From Penelope pileata (lineage: Eukaryota; Chordata; Aves; Galliformes; Cracidae), in NCBI GenBank assembly GCA_013396635.1, contig WBMW01004864.1, forward strand, positions 7,899 to 71,898: 64,000 nucleotides of DNA, read 5' to 3'. Each line of letters starts with the position of its first letter. Position 1 is the stretch's first letter. The notes under the pieces were generated by a model. It did not search any database. It was not told where the DNA came from and worked only from the letters and a program-made list of their open reading frames with translations. Below, in pieces: positions 34,655-44,964 of the stretch. The position numbers and the translations under genes were made by a program.

Positions 34655-36430
34655 TAGCTGGGAAAACACAACACCCACGTGTGTACCACACACACATATA
34701 CATTGCTTTACTCATCAGCACTTACAGATTGCAGAGGTCCCTTTTTCTGAAGCAGAGGAGAGAGCTGCACACCACAAACATTGCTGTGGAAGGGCCATGT
34801 AAGTGGTCCCCTGGGTCACCTCCATCTGATGGTGATGAAGGAATGGACTGCTTCCTCTCAGACTGATGAGATGTCTCCAAACAACAGGGCTTGCTGGAAT
34901 TTTGCAGTGTAATCGGTTGTGGGGTGCCCTTGGCCCCATAGGTTGGCTGGAGCATGGGGGTTTGTATCATGGCAATGTTGGGTATGAGCCTCAGGCTCCT
35001 ACTCATAGTCAAGGCAATGTTCTGGTGGCACGTTGGTCTGGGTTGGGGGTGACACTGGTGGACTGCGTTGCTACATGTATTTATTTTTTTGAAAAACATT
35101 ATTTTAAGGGGAATTTCACTCCTTTACTCACCAGTTCTGTGAGTCAAGTCTACGGCAATGGAGAACCGTGCTCCTTTCTGGTTGAGATTGCTGCTACATT
35201 GGCTCAAAAGCATCTCTTGATACGACTCTGGGTGCTGGTGTTTGGTGATTTCCAGGTGGTGGTGGCGGCAGCTTCCCATGGCTCTGGTCTCTGCTCAGCA
35301 GTGGGGACCGAGCAGGGGTCCCTCTTCTTTCCTGTGGGTATGAGGGCTGGAGGTGCACCCAGCAGTGGCCCTACTGGGAATCTGGAAGCTCAAAGGAGCA
35401 GGAAAAGTGCTATGGCTAGTCAGGGTTGTGTTTCTGACCTGGCTTAGGGCCAGGTGAAGTGAACAGATTGAGGTCCTATGCTTGTTCTACAGCTCAGAGG
35501 CCAGGCTCTTGTGGAAAGCAGCACAAGAGTTTGAACCTTGTGGACATCACAGAGCAATGAAGACCTCACCTACTTCTTTCCATACTGTCATGTATCCGAA
35601 GGTCTCCCTTCCTGCACATAGCCACATGTGCTCTTTCATAGCTGGGATCCAGGGTTTGATCCAGATGGGGACTCTGATCTCCAAAAGCCCATCATTATTC
35701 GTATGCCGGGGTCTTGGTACAGAGAAGGTGAGTACGGTGTACGTTGTTCAGTCTCAAATCTTACAGGCAGAAGTCTCCTCCCTTCTGAGGTTTGGAAATG
35801 TGAATGTATGGCTCTGCTTGCTGCAGTTCCAGTCACTGATCTGTTAGTCCCAATCAGGTGCACTTGAGATGAAAAGGTTGCACCTGCGTACATTGGTACG
35901 TGTAATTTGAGTGAGCCATTCAGCAGCATGGAAGTGCTGCCCAAAGACCTGTAATCCTGATAAAGCCTTCTTCCCCTCTGCAAATGGCTTCTCACACCTG
36001 TGGCAGACCTGCCTCTTCCTGCAGGTGTCAGTGGCCATTGCCTGCCATGGAGCCCACTGGCTATGTTGGTACCCAGTGGGGTTTGCTCAGATCTCCCCCC
36101 TGGACTTGCCAGCAGCAGCATGAATCCGCTCCAACGTGCAGTACCCCAGCATCATTCCCCCATCCTGGGGAGGATGGGAGAGGACAGGGCTCTTCCTGCT
36201 GTAGATACACACACGCAATTTTATTTATACATATTTGCTTTTAGAGTTTGGTCAGATAGGGAGGATGTGCTGTTTTCTGTTGAGATTGAGTTACAAGCGT
36301 TGGCTGCTGGAAGGATCAAGCAGAAGCAGATTTCCAAGGAACAATGCACAACACGAAGGCTGGGCTCGTGTGTGAGGGGTGGGTGTCTGGGGATTTCAGC
36401 ATTTCCTCCATGAACGGGTCAATATTCCTC
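34655..36430. other. Gene-free stretch, one LIM-like frame noted
   Basis: No gene supported. Minus-strand 35844-36038 reads through a CHRCEKPF...FGQHFH phrase that vaguely recalls the first half of a LIM domain (see findings). The other open frames have no motif. Confidence 0.4.
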
Positions 36431-36919
36431 CCCTCTCCCTCCAGTAGCTAATAATACAGTGGTTGGCTCTTCTTCGCCCAGCAGGGTTATTGTCATCCTT
36501 GCTAAAGTTTGACATTTTACACTTTAACTAAGCACAGCCTTAGGCAAGGAGCTGCTAAGAGACAGATTTCCTTATTAAAAGATGTCACCAAAAGAGCAAG
36601 TCAACAAATATGCCACTGCCCAGAAACAGCCATGGAGCAGGGAGAGGCGGGCAGGGGGCAATGGGGATGTGGGCATCTTCGCTGTTGGCATGGGCACCCC
36701 TTCATGTGGCAGTGGGGTCTGGGGACCCATCTTGGCCATCGTCTGCCAGCTGCAGGGTTTTGTGTATCTGTATGGAGGATTTCTGGGTCCAAAAGCATTT
36801 TCAAGGATTTTTCTCAATATTGCGATCGTGAAATGCCAGACACAGAAAGCTGCAGGCAACTGCTCTCTTTTTTTTTTTCTTTTTATTTTAAATCCGAGCG
36901 TGCCTGGTAATGTGCCTTT

Positions 36920-37145
36920 TCCCTATGCTGCTGACCATGGTTTTTTGCTCCCCTTTATGGAGTTTAAGTATAATACACTTAATAGTAGTTAGTGATGTCA
37001 GTGCTCTTTGGTATAGCAAATCTCTGGTGTGAGATAATCTTAGTTAATGACCAGCATAAAACAGATAGAGGTCAGTGTTTTAGCGTGGCTATAAATCCCA
37101 CATTTACCAAGACAGAGTTGGAAGAGGCGATCCCATTAACCTTTC
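36920..37145. promoter_or_regulatory. CNE candidate
   Basis: CCTTTATGGAGTTTAAGTA, ACACTTAATAGTAGTTAGTG, AATCTTAGTTAATGACC and GGCTATAAATCCC lie in about 200 bp, with a sharp change to GC-rich DNA at 37145. Confidence 0.42.
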
Positions 37146-37149
37146 TGCC

Positions 37150-38100
37150 GTGCTGACAGGGGCATGTCCCACCATGGCCAGCTGGGCTGGAGGAGCATCC
37201 TCGGGCTCGTGGTCACCCATGACCGCCCTACTCTGCCCAAGCTGGGCACCATGGGGAAGCTGTGCTGGCCCCACAACCTCTGGGGCAACTCTGAGCCATG
37301 CACCAACAACTGCTGTGAATTTTGGCAATGAGTCTGCTGTGGTGAATTGGATGCTCATAGTTCCATAGTGTAGAGATACAGGCAATGTGGAGGGGGGAGA
37401 AATAAGATAAAGTCAATGAAGCATTATGGTTAAGAATCAAATGGCATAAAAGGCAGGAAATAAAAAATTTAAAGCTTCTGCAGGAACATTAAGTCGGTGA
37501 GGACTGTAGTTAGGTAGCATCAGCCCTGGCTTTTCCCTGGACATCAGTGATGGTGTGAGGGGTTTGGGCAGAACTGGCTCAGCAGATCCTGATGGTAAGA
37601 AATGGAAAAAGCTGCTGTCTCTCTCTGTGGGGAAATATTTGCTGTGTCGGAGCTGGAGTTTGAGATTCCTCTGATGCCAGGACCTCTGTGAAGGGCATTT
37701 TCCTGGAAATCCCCCAAGATTTGGGTGGAAAAGCCTTGTGTGTGCTGCATTGGCTGCGCTTTGGCAGGAGATTGGGCGAGTCCTGCTGCTGCCAGGATGG
37801 CTTTTCTTGACCTCTCTTCTTGGAATAAACTAGCAGGGAGGCACGCAGTGATCTCTGCAGGTCTACATCCTGCTTCTGGGACCTCTCTTCTTCTACATGG
37901 GGCTCACACAAGGGTTTGGGGCAGGACGGAGACCCGGACAGGCAGGTGGGATGATGCTGGCACCCCACAGCCATGGGGACACAGGGTCTGCAACAGCTCA
38001 CCTGCAGCACCGTCCTCTTGCAGAGCCTCTTCAGCCCTCCCTTCAGCGCCTTTAGCAGCGGGGATTTGTCTTGCAACGTAACTCAGAGACCCGGGGCTCT
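37150..38100. other. Gene-free stretch, nothing recognised
   Basis: Mixed composition with overlapping short open frames. No repeat family or motif cluster. Confidence 0.5.
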
Positions 38101-38109
38101 GCTGCACTT

Positions 38110-38370
38110 CAAGCCACACCTTCTCCCCAATGTCCTTGATTAGTTGCCTTGGTTGTAGGGTAGCACTAATTCGATCAGCGCTGGAAATCAGTGTGGAGCT
38201 GGAACCTTTTTCCCTGTCTTTCAAGTGAATGGATCGAGAGGGCAGAAATAAAGGCTCCCTCGGGTTCTGGTTCATATGTCACCATGAAGTGCACTAATGA
38301 ATCACTGGTCCCAGAGCACATTTGCAGCTTGTTACTAGCAGATAATCCTGTGCTGTGACCCAATTGCTAC
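38110..38370. promoter_or_regulatory. CNE candidate
   Basis: CCTTGATTAGTTGCC, CACTAATTCGATCAGCG, AAGTGCACTAATGAATCACT, ACTAGCAGATAATCC and CCCAATTGCTAC. TAAT cores recur every 40-60 bp. Confidence 0.38.
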
Positions 38371-38379
38371 TTGGTTGCC

Positions 38380-39220
38380 CAAGAGGAGATCTTCCTCCAA
38401 GGCCCCGAGGAGCAAAGATGGTCTGGGCTGGAAGTCGCCTTCAGCTCCGCAGTTGAAGCGATGCATTCATTAGGGAGTTTTTTTTCATGGCTCGTGTTTT
38501 GGTTTTTTTCCCCTCAGTGGAGAAAGCTTGGAAAAATAACCCCAAAAGCTTGCTCCCACTTTGCTGGAGGTCATTCCCTGTGTTACTATGCAGCTTTGCC
38601 AAATGCTTCATGTGTCTGATCAGCTACAGAAAGGCTCCACCATGCTCCCAGCTGCATTGGGTCTCTGTGGCACGGGGGATTTGGCACAGAGAGGAGGAAT
38701 CCGGGCACAGACCACGGCAAAGGCTCCTCCAGCCCCGCATCGTTCCTCTGTCCACACTCATCAGTGTGATCAGGGCACAATGAGTGCATTCTCCAGCCCC
38801 TAGGGGGGACAGCTGCTGCGGACTCCTCCACTGACACCAGAGGAACCTGGAGGAGATGATGTGCCATGTCCACGTGTGCTGGTTGGTGGATAAGTTAATG
38901 TTTGCTGCTGTAAGAAGTACCTTTATGAGCGTTTTCTCTGCATATACTCAGTGGAAGGGACTGTGCAGGTCAGGAAAGTCATTGGGAGTCAGCAAATACG
39001 AGCACCCCTTATTTATTGGAAAGTTTACCTCTGCATTAAATCCTCACTGAAGAGGGTTTCACTGGGCCCACAAGGCTGATGTAAATGGGGAACTGGAGCG
39101 GCGTTTTCTGCAACTCGAGAGCTAATTTCTTGCTCTGTTTTTCGGTTTTCTCGTTGCTTGTGCACTGGGACTGCTGAGCGCACCACGAGCAGCCTGTATT
39201 CAAGTCAGATTTTTTTTTTA
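38380..39220. other. Gene-free stretch, nothing recognised
   Basis: Short T-rich tracts at about 38477 and 39208. No gene, repeat family or convincing exon. Confidence 0.5.
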
Positions 39221-39229
39221 TTTCCTGCA

Positions 39230-39450
39230 TTTGAGCAGGCCAGAATTTATATTGCTCAGGTCTCCTTAAATTAGTCCGAGAGGATTTCATTTTACAGGCC
39301 TGCTTGACTGGGATCCTTTTGGCACGATGGGCTCAGCTTTGTATACAACTGAGATTCATATTTTATGTGTGTATAAAAATCCCAGCCATGAATCTCGCGG
39401 CTTAAAACTTCACCTTCATTCTTTACAGCTCAATTCAGAGCGCTCCGTGC
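39230..39450. promoter_or_regulatory. CNE candidate
   Basis: CCAGAATTTATATTGCTC, CCTTAAATTAGTCCGAGAGG, CAGCTTTGTATACAACTGAG, TTTTATGTGTGTATAAAA and CGGCTTAAAACTTC. Ends in a small CpG-bearing stretch. Confidence 0.42.
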
Positions 39451-39459
39451 GCTCGCAGC

Positions 39460-40980
39460 CGCTCAGTCTCGCAGGCAGTTGAGCTGCAGCAGAATGGCAG
39501 GAATGGGGGAGCTGCCTTCCAAGGACCACTTGGCTCTCCTTGCTCCCAAAAGTTGTCTGAGAGCCCTGAACCCCACAGCAGCAGGTCTCTGGTTCATGAT
39601 AATGGTTTTCTCCCATCAGAGGCCAGTTCTACTGTATCTTTAACTCAGGTTACTATGAACAAATCCAACTGAGAGTGGAAGGCAGGCTAAAATATTGGTG
39701 GCAAGAGCCATCTTCAGAGGGCTCAAGGCTCCACCTGACTTCATCTGCACGTGGAGCTGGTGCTCACCTGGAGGATGTCTGGGGTTTTTTGTTTTTGTTT
39801 TTACCTCTTTGTGTGCACTACTTCCAAAACACTGCCTCAGTCTGAAGGAAATAAGCTCTGCCTGCCTTTTCCCTGTTAAGGAGCTCATGAAAAACTTCTG
39901 GAGCTGCTGTTCTCCACTGGTACTGGTAGCAAAGTTCTTTGGGTTGGCTGTGACCCTTTGGAGTTGGATGTGGGTGGTACAGCAGCATGGATATTGGTCT
40001 GTGCTCTGCAAATACCAAATTCAGAGTTGGGTCAATGCTTGAAGAAATGGGTCAGTTAGCAACAAATATCTGCTGCCCAGGGGCGTGTGGGAAGGAAGAC
40101 AAAGGTGCAGAGGATGTGGACGGTGGGAAGTGCCAGCCCAAGGCTCTCTGGTGGTGCTGCAGGGATGGCTGTTTGGGGCTCAGGGGTGGCTCTGTGCAGT
40201 CAGACCATGCTGTGTCCAGCTCATGCCTCCTGTGATACAGAGCTAACGCCAGGCTGATGCCCCTTGCACCCGGTGCTTCCTGGGTGTCCTGTCTCCCTGC
40301 ACTCCCAATTCTTGCTTCCCCCATGTGAGCACCATGATGTGGCTGGACCAGGCTGGCAGTGGTGGCTCGCCTCTGGTCTTCATGCGGTACAGCTGAGTGG
40401 ATGGGGATCACCAGTGTGTCAGGTGGGGGGATGTCAAAATTGCTTCTGTGTGCAGACACCAAGGATCCTGCAGGGTCTTCTGTGATGGTGATGCCCCAAG
40501 TCTGGCCCTGTATCAGGACTGTGCTTTGCAGCTCTTGCTGCTTGGACCAGCAGAGACATGTTGTCCTCAGCAATCATTTTCTTCGAAGTTTTCTTCTTGG
40601 CTGGGACTTCCAACAGAATTCAGCAGAACTACATTTTGAAGAAGAAAGATTTTAAGAATATGGATGCACAAATGTTGGGTTTTACTCCAGGCTTCTTGGC
40701 AATACCTGCTCTACATTTGGTTGGCAAGCACGTCCAATGCCGTGCTGTCTTTCAGTGCTAGCACAGTTTGGCTCAGTACGTGTGAATCCCCCGAGGCTCA
40801 CGTCAGCCTCAGCAGATTCAACCTGGTCCTGAGAAAACCACAAAGGAAACTCGAACTGCAGTTGAAAAGTAATGAGGAAACAGGCTGGTCCTTGACTTTG
40901 TATTGCTGGTGCAGCTTGGTCGTGGCAGGAGTGAATCCAAAGCACATCCAGCCCCGTGTGCTCCCTCCCCAAACCATGTT
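39460..40980. other. Gene-free stretch, nothing recognised
   Basis: Mixed sequence with overlapping short open frames on both strands. No repeat or exon supported. Confidence 0.5.
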
Positions 40981-41034
40981 TGGCTTTCCAGTGGTTGGGT
41001 TTTATCGAGCAGTTCTTTATTGGATTTATCATGC

Positions 41035-41230
41035 CAGTTGTTAAAGCTTCCAGCTGCTTAAATTTACTTTCTTGTTTTCTCATTTTCTCATCTGTCTTTT
41101 CTGTGTTCTTTACAACAAAATCCACACGGCCCTCTATATCATTAACTCCACGGGCGAGTTAATCAAATTTACTGTCAGGCACAACTATAGCTGTTGGAAT
41201 GTTTCTAATTTCTTTGGAGGGATCGCGAAG
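41035..41230. promoter_or_regulatory. CNE candidate with a coiled-coil-like minus-strand frame
   Basis: AT-rich: CTTAAATTTACTTTC, CATTAACTCCACG, GAGTTAATCAAATTTACTG. On the minus strand a frame is open from the stop at 41159-41161 down to 40682. Its first 40 residues are Lys/Glu-rich with hydrophobic spacing that resembles a short coiled coil (NTEKTDEKMRKQESKFKQ). I do not recognise the protein. The frame could be a decayed exon or an accident of a purine-rich strand. Confidence 0.35.
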
Positions 41231-41394
41231 AGTCAGCCAGTGCCTCCATTTCTGCCGGCTCTCTCTGTTACGTGCCCCGTGGTCACCACAATTCCCCAGC
41301 GAGCTCAGGTGCTCCACCTCCCACTGTTGACTTTCTGCTCTCTCCCTGCCATGGGTTTGGTCTGAATTCTTGAGCAGAGCACTGAATCATTGAA

Positions 41395-41450
41395 TGAACG
41401 TTGACAGTTGGGCTGGATGATCTTAGAAGTCTTTTCCAACCTTTATGTGC
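41395..41450 (+). mobile_element. CR1 LINE fragment, extreme 3' end, sense
   Basis: 'gttgggctggatgatcttag' followed by aagtcttttccaacctttatg is the CR1 terminal block. About 55 bp remain. Confidence 0.8.
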
Positions 41451-41459
41451 TGCATGGTC

Positions 41460-42225
41460 CTCTCCTTGGGGTTACACCTTGTTTGGGGCTGCCCAAAGTG
41501 AAGGCTGACCCCTGTGCAGGAGCACTGGGAGGGTTGGCCTTCTACAGGCCATCCTTTGGGGGCAGGAAGAAGTTCTCAAGCCCTCGTGCCAGGCTGGTAG
41601 CTGCTGTGCTCAGGTTGCATTGGGAGCGTTGCTGAATGATCCCTGTAGGAAGTGAGCCACATCACTGCCTTTGGATGCGTGGCAGTAAAGACATTTATGG
41701 GCTCTCCAGCCACATTTATGGGTCACGGTGGGATCCAGAGGCAGAACAGAGACTTGAGAGCCATGAGTGTGCTGCTGCACGGCTTTGCCATTTGTCTGCC
41801 CTTAGTGTCCAAAGGAACATTCAGGAGCAAGGGCTTTTCTTACAGGGTCTTGGACATCTCCCTCGTGCCCACGGGCTTGTCACACGTGAGACAGCCACCA
41901 GTGTCCCATAGCCTCCAAGCAGGGTGTGGGTTTTGTCCTTGGCTCTGGGTGGCTCATGGCAGCGTGGCATCACCATGGCCAAATCCCCAGTGGGATGCTG
42001 GGGCTGTGCACAGGGCTGCAGTGGGTTTTTTGGAGATATGGCCTCACGTGGGTGCAGGAGGTGCTGGGGATCGCACGTATGCCCTCTGCAGATCGAGGCG
42101 TGGTGCATGTGTACAGAGATAAAATAGCATTTTCATGCACCAGGTGTGAAACCCCATGTCCTGGTGCATCTCGTGTGTGCACAGCCAAGGTGTGAGGCTG
42201 CTCTGCCTCCAAACAACCCCCAGGT
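41460..42225. other. Gene-free stretch, nothing recognised
   Basis: Plain sequence with overlapping short frames, followed by a polypurine tract. Confidence 0.5.
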
Positions 42226-42228
42226 GCA

Positions 42229-42315
42229 AGGGAGGGGGCAGAGGAGGGCTGGGAGCAGGTGAGAGAACGGGAGGGAGGAGGGAAAGGGCGAGGGGAGGGG
42301 GAAGCGGAGAGAAGT
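42229..42315 (+). repeat. Polypurine, G-rich tract
   Basis: About 87 bp, nearly all G and A, with many GGG and GGGG runs. It can form quadruplexes and, as a polypurine-polypyrimidine tract, a triplex. It directly precedes a CNE candidate. Confidence 0.75.
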
Positions 42316-42329
42316 AAACAGGGCTGGAA

Positions 42330-42700
42330 TTGCAGGTAAAAATAAAGCCGAAGAAGCCCAGGTGGAATTCATGCAAAGTCTCCTCATCAACACTGCGACT
42401 CCCTCCTGTCACGGGAACTGTCATCCGGGCTCGGCTCGTAATGAAAGGGAAAATATTTTATTCAGATTTATTAATTTGAAAATGAAGCCCGCCTGTCGAG
42501 AGGGGGACAGTTCTTCTCAATCTGTCATCGTTGAACCACACGCTCCTGACACCGGGATTCATTTGTCTTGTCGGCTCTGACAGTCGGATTCTCCCAGAGC
42601 TGTTCCTGGTGGATCGCCCTGGGATTTTAAACCGGATGAAACACATTCCGACAAGGAACAGCCTCTTTATTAATGCAAATTACACGAGGAGAGAGCGCAG
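42330..42700. promoter_or_regulatory. CNE candidate, about 370 bp, with octamer
   Basis: AAAATATTTTATTCAGATTTATTAATTTG, CAATCTGTCATCGTTG, GGGATTTTAAACCGG and a perfect octamer ATGCAAAT (42673-42680) just after CTTTATTA. CpGs are dispersed. A second quadruplex-like run (42700-42722) ends the element. Confidence 0.47.
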
Positions 42701-42739
42701 GGGAGGGGGAGAGGAGGGAGGGTGACGCCAGCAGACGCT

Positions 42740-42915
42740 CTGGTTCCTCTCCCTGTATCAGTCATTTGTTATTTACATTTGTACGCATTTTTCAGGTTTA
42801 ATAAAAGGAGACTGGGATTTTCGGTGACATTTATGGACAGATTGGTTAAAAAAATGGTGCCGTCACCACAAATGTATGCAAAAATACACATATGTGTGTG
42901 GATATATATTTTTGT
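42740..42915. promoter_or_regulatory. CNE candidate
   Basis: CATTTGTTATTTACATTTG, GTTTAATAAAAGG, GGTGACATTTATGG and ATTGGTTAAAAAAATGG. It includes the perfect 12-bp palindrome ACACATATGTGT (42886-42897). Confidence 0.38.
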
Positions 42916-43009
42916 GTGAGATCAGGCTCTCTTGCTTGCCCATGGGGAAGGGGTGGTCTGGCTGTGGACGAGGTGCCTTTGGTCGGCCCCGTTGGCCCCT
43001 GAGCTCATC

Positions 43010-43195
43010 AGCATGGCATAAAACAAATGCCAGAGCTGGGAGCGTGGAGAGCCTGAACGTATGTGTCTAATGATGTCTCCACAGTCTATAGAATGAATAT
43101 TTAATAGCGCTTGTCAGCAAGATCTTATGGAGGGATTTCTTTCCTAAAATGCTCGTTAGCTCCTGTGATTTCCACAGCGGCCTCGGTTTTAGCAC
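43010..43195. promoter_or_regulatory. CNE candidate
   Basis: GGCATAAAACAAATGCC, GTCTAATGATGTC, GAATGAATATTTAATAGCGC and TCCTAAAATGCTCGTTAGC. Confidence 0.38.
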
Positions 43196-43659
43196 TGGTG
43201 TTGATGGTGGCATCTGGCTGGCTTGTTGCTGTCCCCTGCGTTCGCCTCCCTGTCCCTCCCTGCAAGAGCCGTTGCTGCTGTCACAGCCTTTGGCAGCCCT
43301 GTTGCTGGTGATGCTGGAGGTGTAGGGCTGTGGTGAGCTCACTGGAGCCGATGGGCACTGTGTGCAGATGGGCAGGTGATCAGCTTTAGGCTTGGGGAGC
43401 TATGGGAGTCAGCACTCTGTGATCCCCTTGGGCAAGAGACCTCAGCACCAGGAGAAATGGGATTGCTCCAGTACCCACGAGCCCATGCCATACCCAAAGC
43501 GATGGGCACCATGCGTGTTTTGGGATCCCACCTACCCATGGGTAGATGGGAATCTGTGCCTTAGGGTCACCCTGCCTGTCCTGCAGCACAACGTGGGGCT
43601 GAGACCCTCACCCCTGAACTCCCACCGCCTGCAAATCTCCTCCTGGAGAAACGTTCAGG

Positions 43660-43750
43660 CTTGACTTGGAGGCTGCAAGTGATGGAGAATCTACCACATC
43701 GTTAGGCAAATTGTTCTGCTGGTTAATTAGCTTCACTTTTAATGTGCAAT
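43660..43750 (-). mobile_element. Ancient CR1/L3-like LINE fragment, antisense (tentative)
   Basis: 'tgatggagaatctaccacat' followed by cgttaggcaaattgttctgctggttaa follows the order of antisense CR1/L3 sequence (roughly 'gatggagattccaccacctc', then 'ctgggcaacctgttcc'). It is more diverged than the other copies, suggesting an older insertion. Confidence 0.4.
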
Positions 43751-43754
43751 GAGA

Positions 43755-44750
43755 GCAGTAATTCATGTGAGGTGATGGCCTGGAGAGGTCTGGAGGAGGA
43801 GGATGGAAAGTCAGAAAATGGACTTGGAATAGAGCAGAGAGATTTTTCAGTGAATCTGTAGTTAGTGAGAGCGATAATGAGAGAAGAGGAGGAAAAAATA
43901 AGGGAAGAAAGAAGCAGAGAGGAGAGAGAACGTTTCAGAGGGACCAACGTTATTTTTGAATTTGGGTTGAGGTTTGTGAATGCTATTTTTAAGACAAAGC
44001 TAAAGAGTGGAAATGCCAAAATGCCACTTGGTGACATCTTTGAAATGTACCCTTTAACTTTTCATTGCCAAATCGCAATTTTTTAAATTTAAAACTTGGT
44101 CTAAAACCTCAAAAAAAAAAAATTAAGAAAAAAATAAATCTGGCTCGGATGGAGTGTTTGACCCAGATTTATTGTTTTAAGCCAGGAGGAAAAAGATTAA
44201 GACCTCAGTGTAGGTTGCTCTATGGGTGCATGCGTCTCTTTGGCCAAGCCACAGCAGATAGGTGCTCCCTTTGGTTGCCCACAGGCCCTTGGCCCACTGA
44301 GAGCCCTGAGAGATGAGAAACATCTTGGTGGATGTTTGGTGGATGCATCCACAAGTGGAGGCCATGGGGTGGTGGCCCCAAGCCTTCCGGGGAGCCACCT
44401 GGAGCCCGAACCCACCCCACTCACAGCACCTCTACACAGTTTCAAGGAGCTCCCCACCCCGTCTATGGGGACTGTCTGAAAAATCACTTCTGTCCTTGAA
44501 TTCCTATTTCCTTGCAAAGCCTGTGGCTAGGGCTCAGCTCTGGTGTAATAGGCATCTGCTTGCAGTAATCTCACCACCCCTCCCCAAACCTACTTATAAA
44601 ATAATGTACCTTGCACCAATTTTATCTGTGACATTGCATAAAAAAAAAAAATCCATTAAAAGAAATAAAAGCAGGTGCAGCTTGGTGCTGCAAGCACTCC
44701 TTCACTCTCATTCTCTCCCCTCCGTTCTCTCTCTCCTTCACTCCCGGTGT
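43755..44750. other. Gene-free stretch with a purine-rich segment
   Basis: 43785-43935 is A/G-rich and yields a charged Arg/Glu frame with no family signal. 44085-44140 is A/T-rich low complexity. No gene supported. Confidence 0.5.
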
Positions 44751-44754
44751 TTGC

Positions 44755-44960
44755 TAGTTTGTATGATTAATTTTATCAATTTTCCTGACCTGCTTTGCCA
44801 CTGAAATAAATATGACAGCTGCAGTGCTGCCTCAATTCGTTCTCTTGCCAAGTGAGCTGCTGAGATGTGTTTTCTTGTTGATCGCAGACTTTGGTAAATA
44901 TCAAGTAAATAGACTGAAGAGGATTCATTTCAGCAGCTTGGATTGTCAGGACTTCAGCCC
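44755..44960. promoter_or_regulatory. CNE candidate
   Basis: GTATGATTAATTTTATCAAT, GAAATAAATATGACAGCTGC (E-box CAGCTG), TTGGTAAATATCAAGTAAATAG and GGATTCATTTCAGC. Confidence 0.42.
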
Positions 44961-44964
44961 CAGA

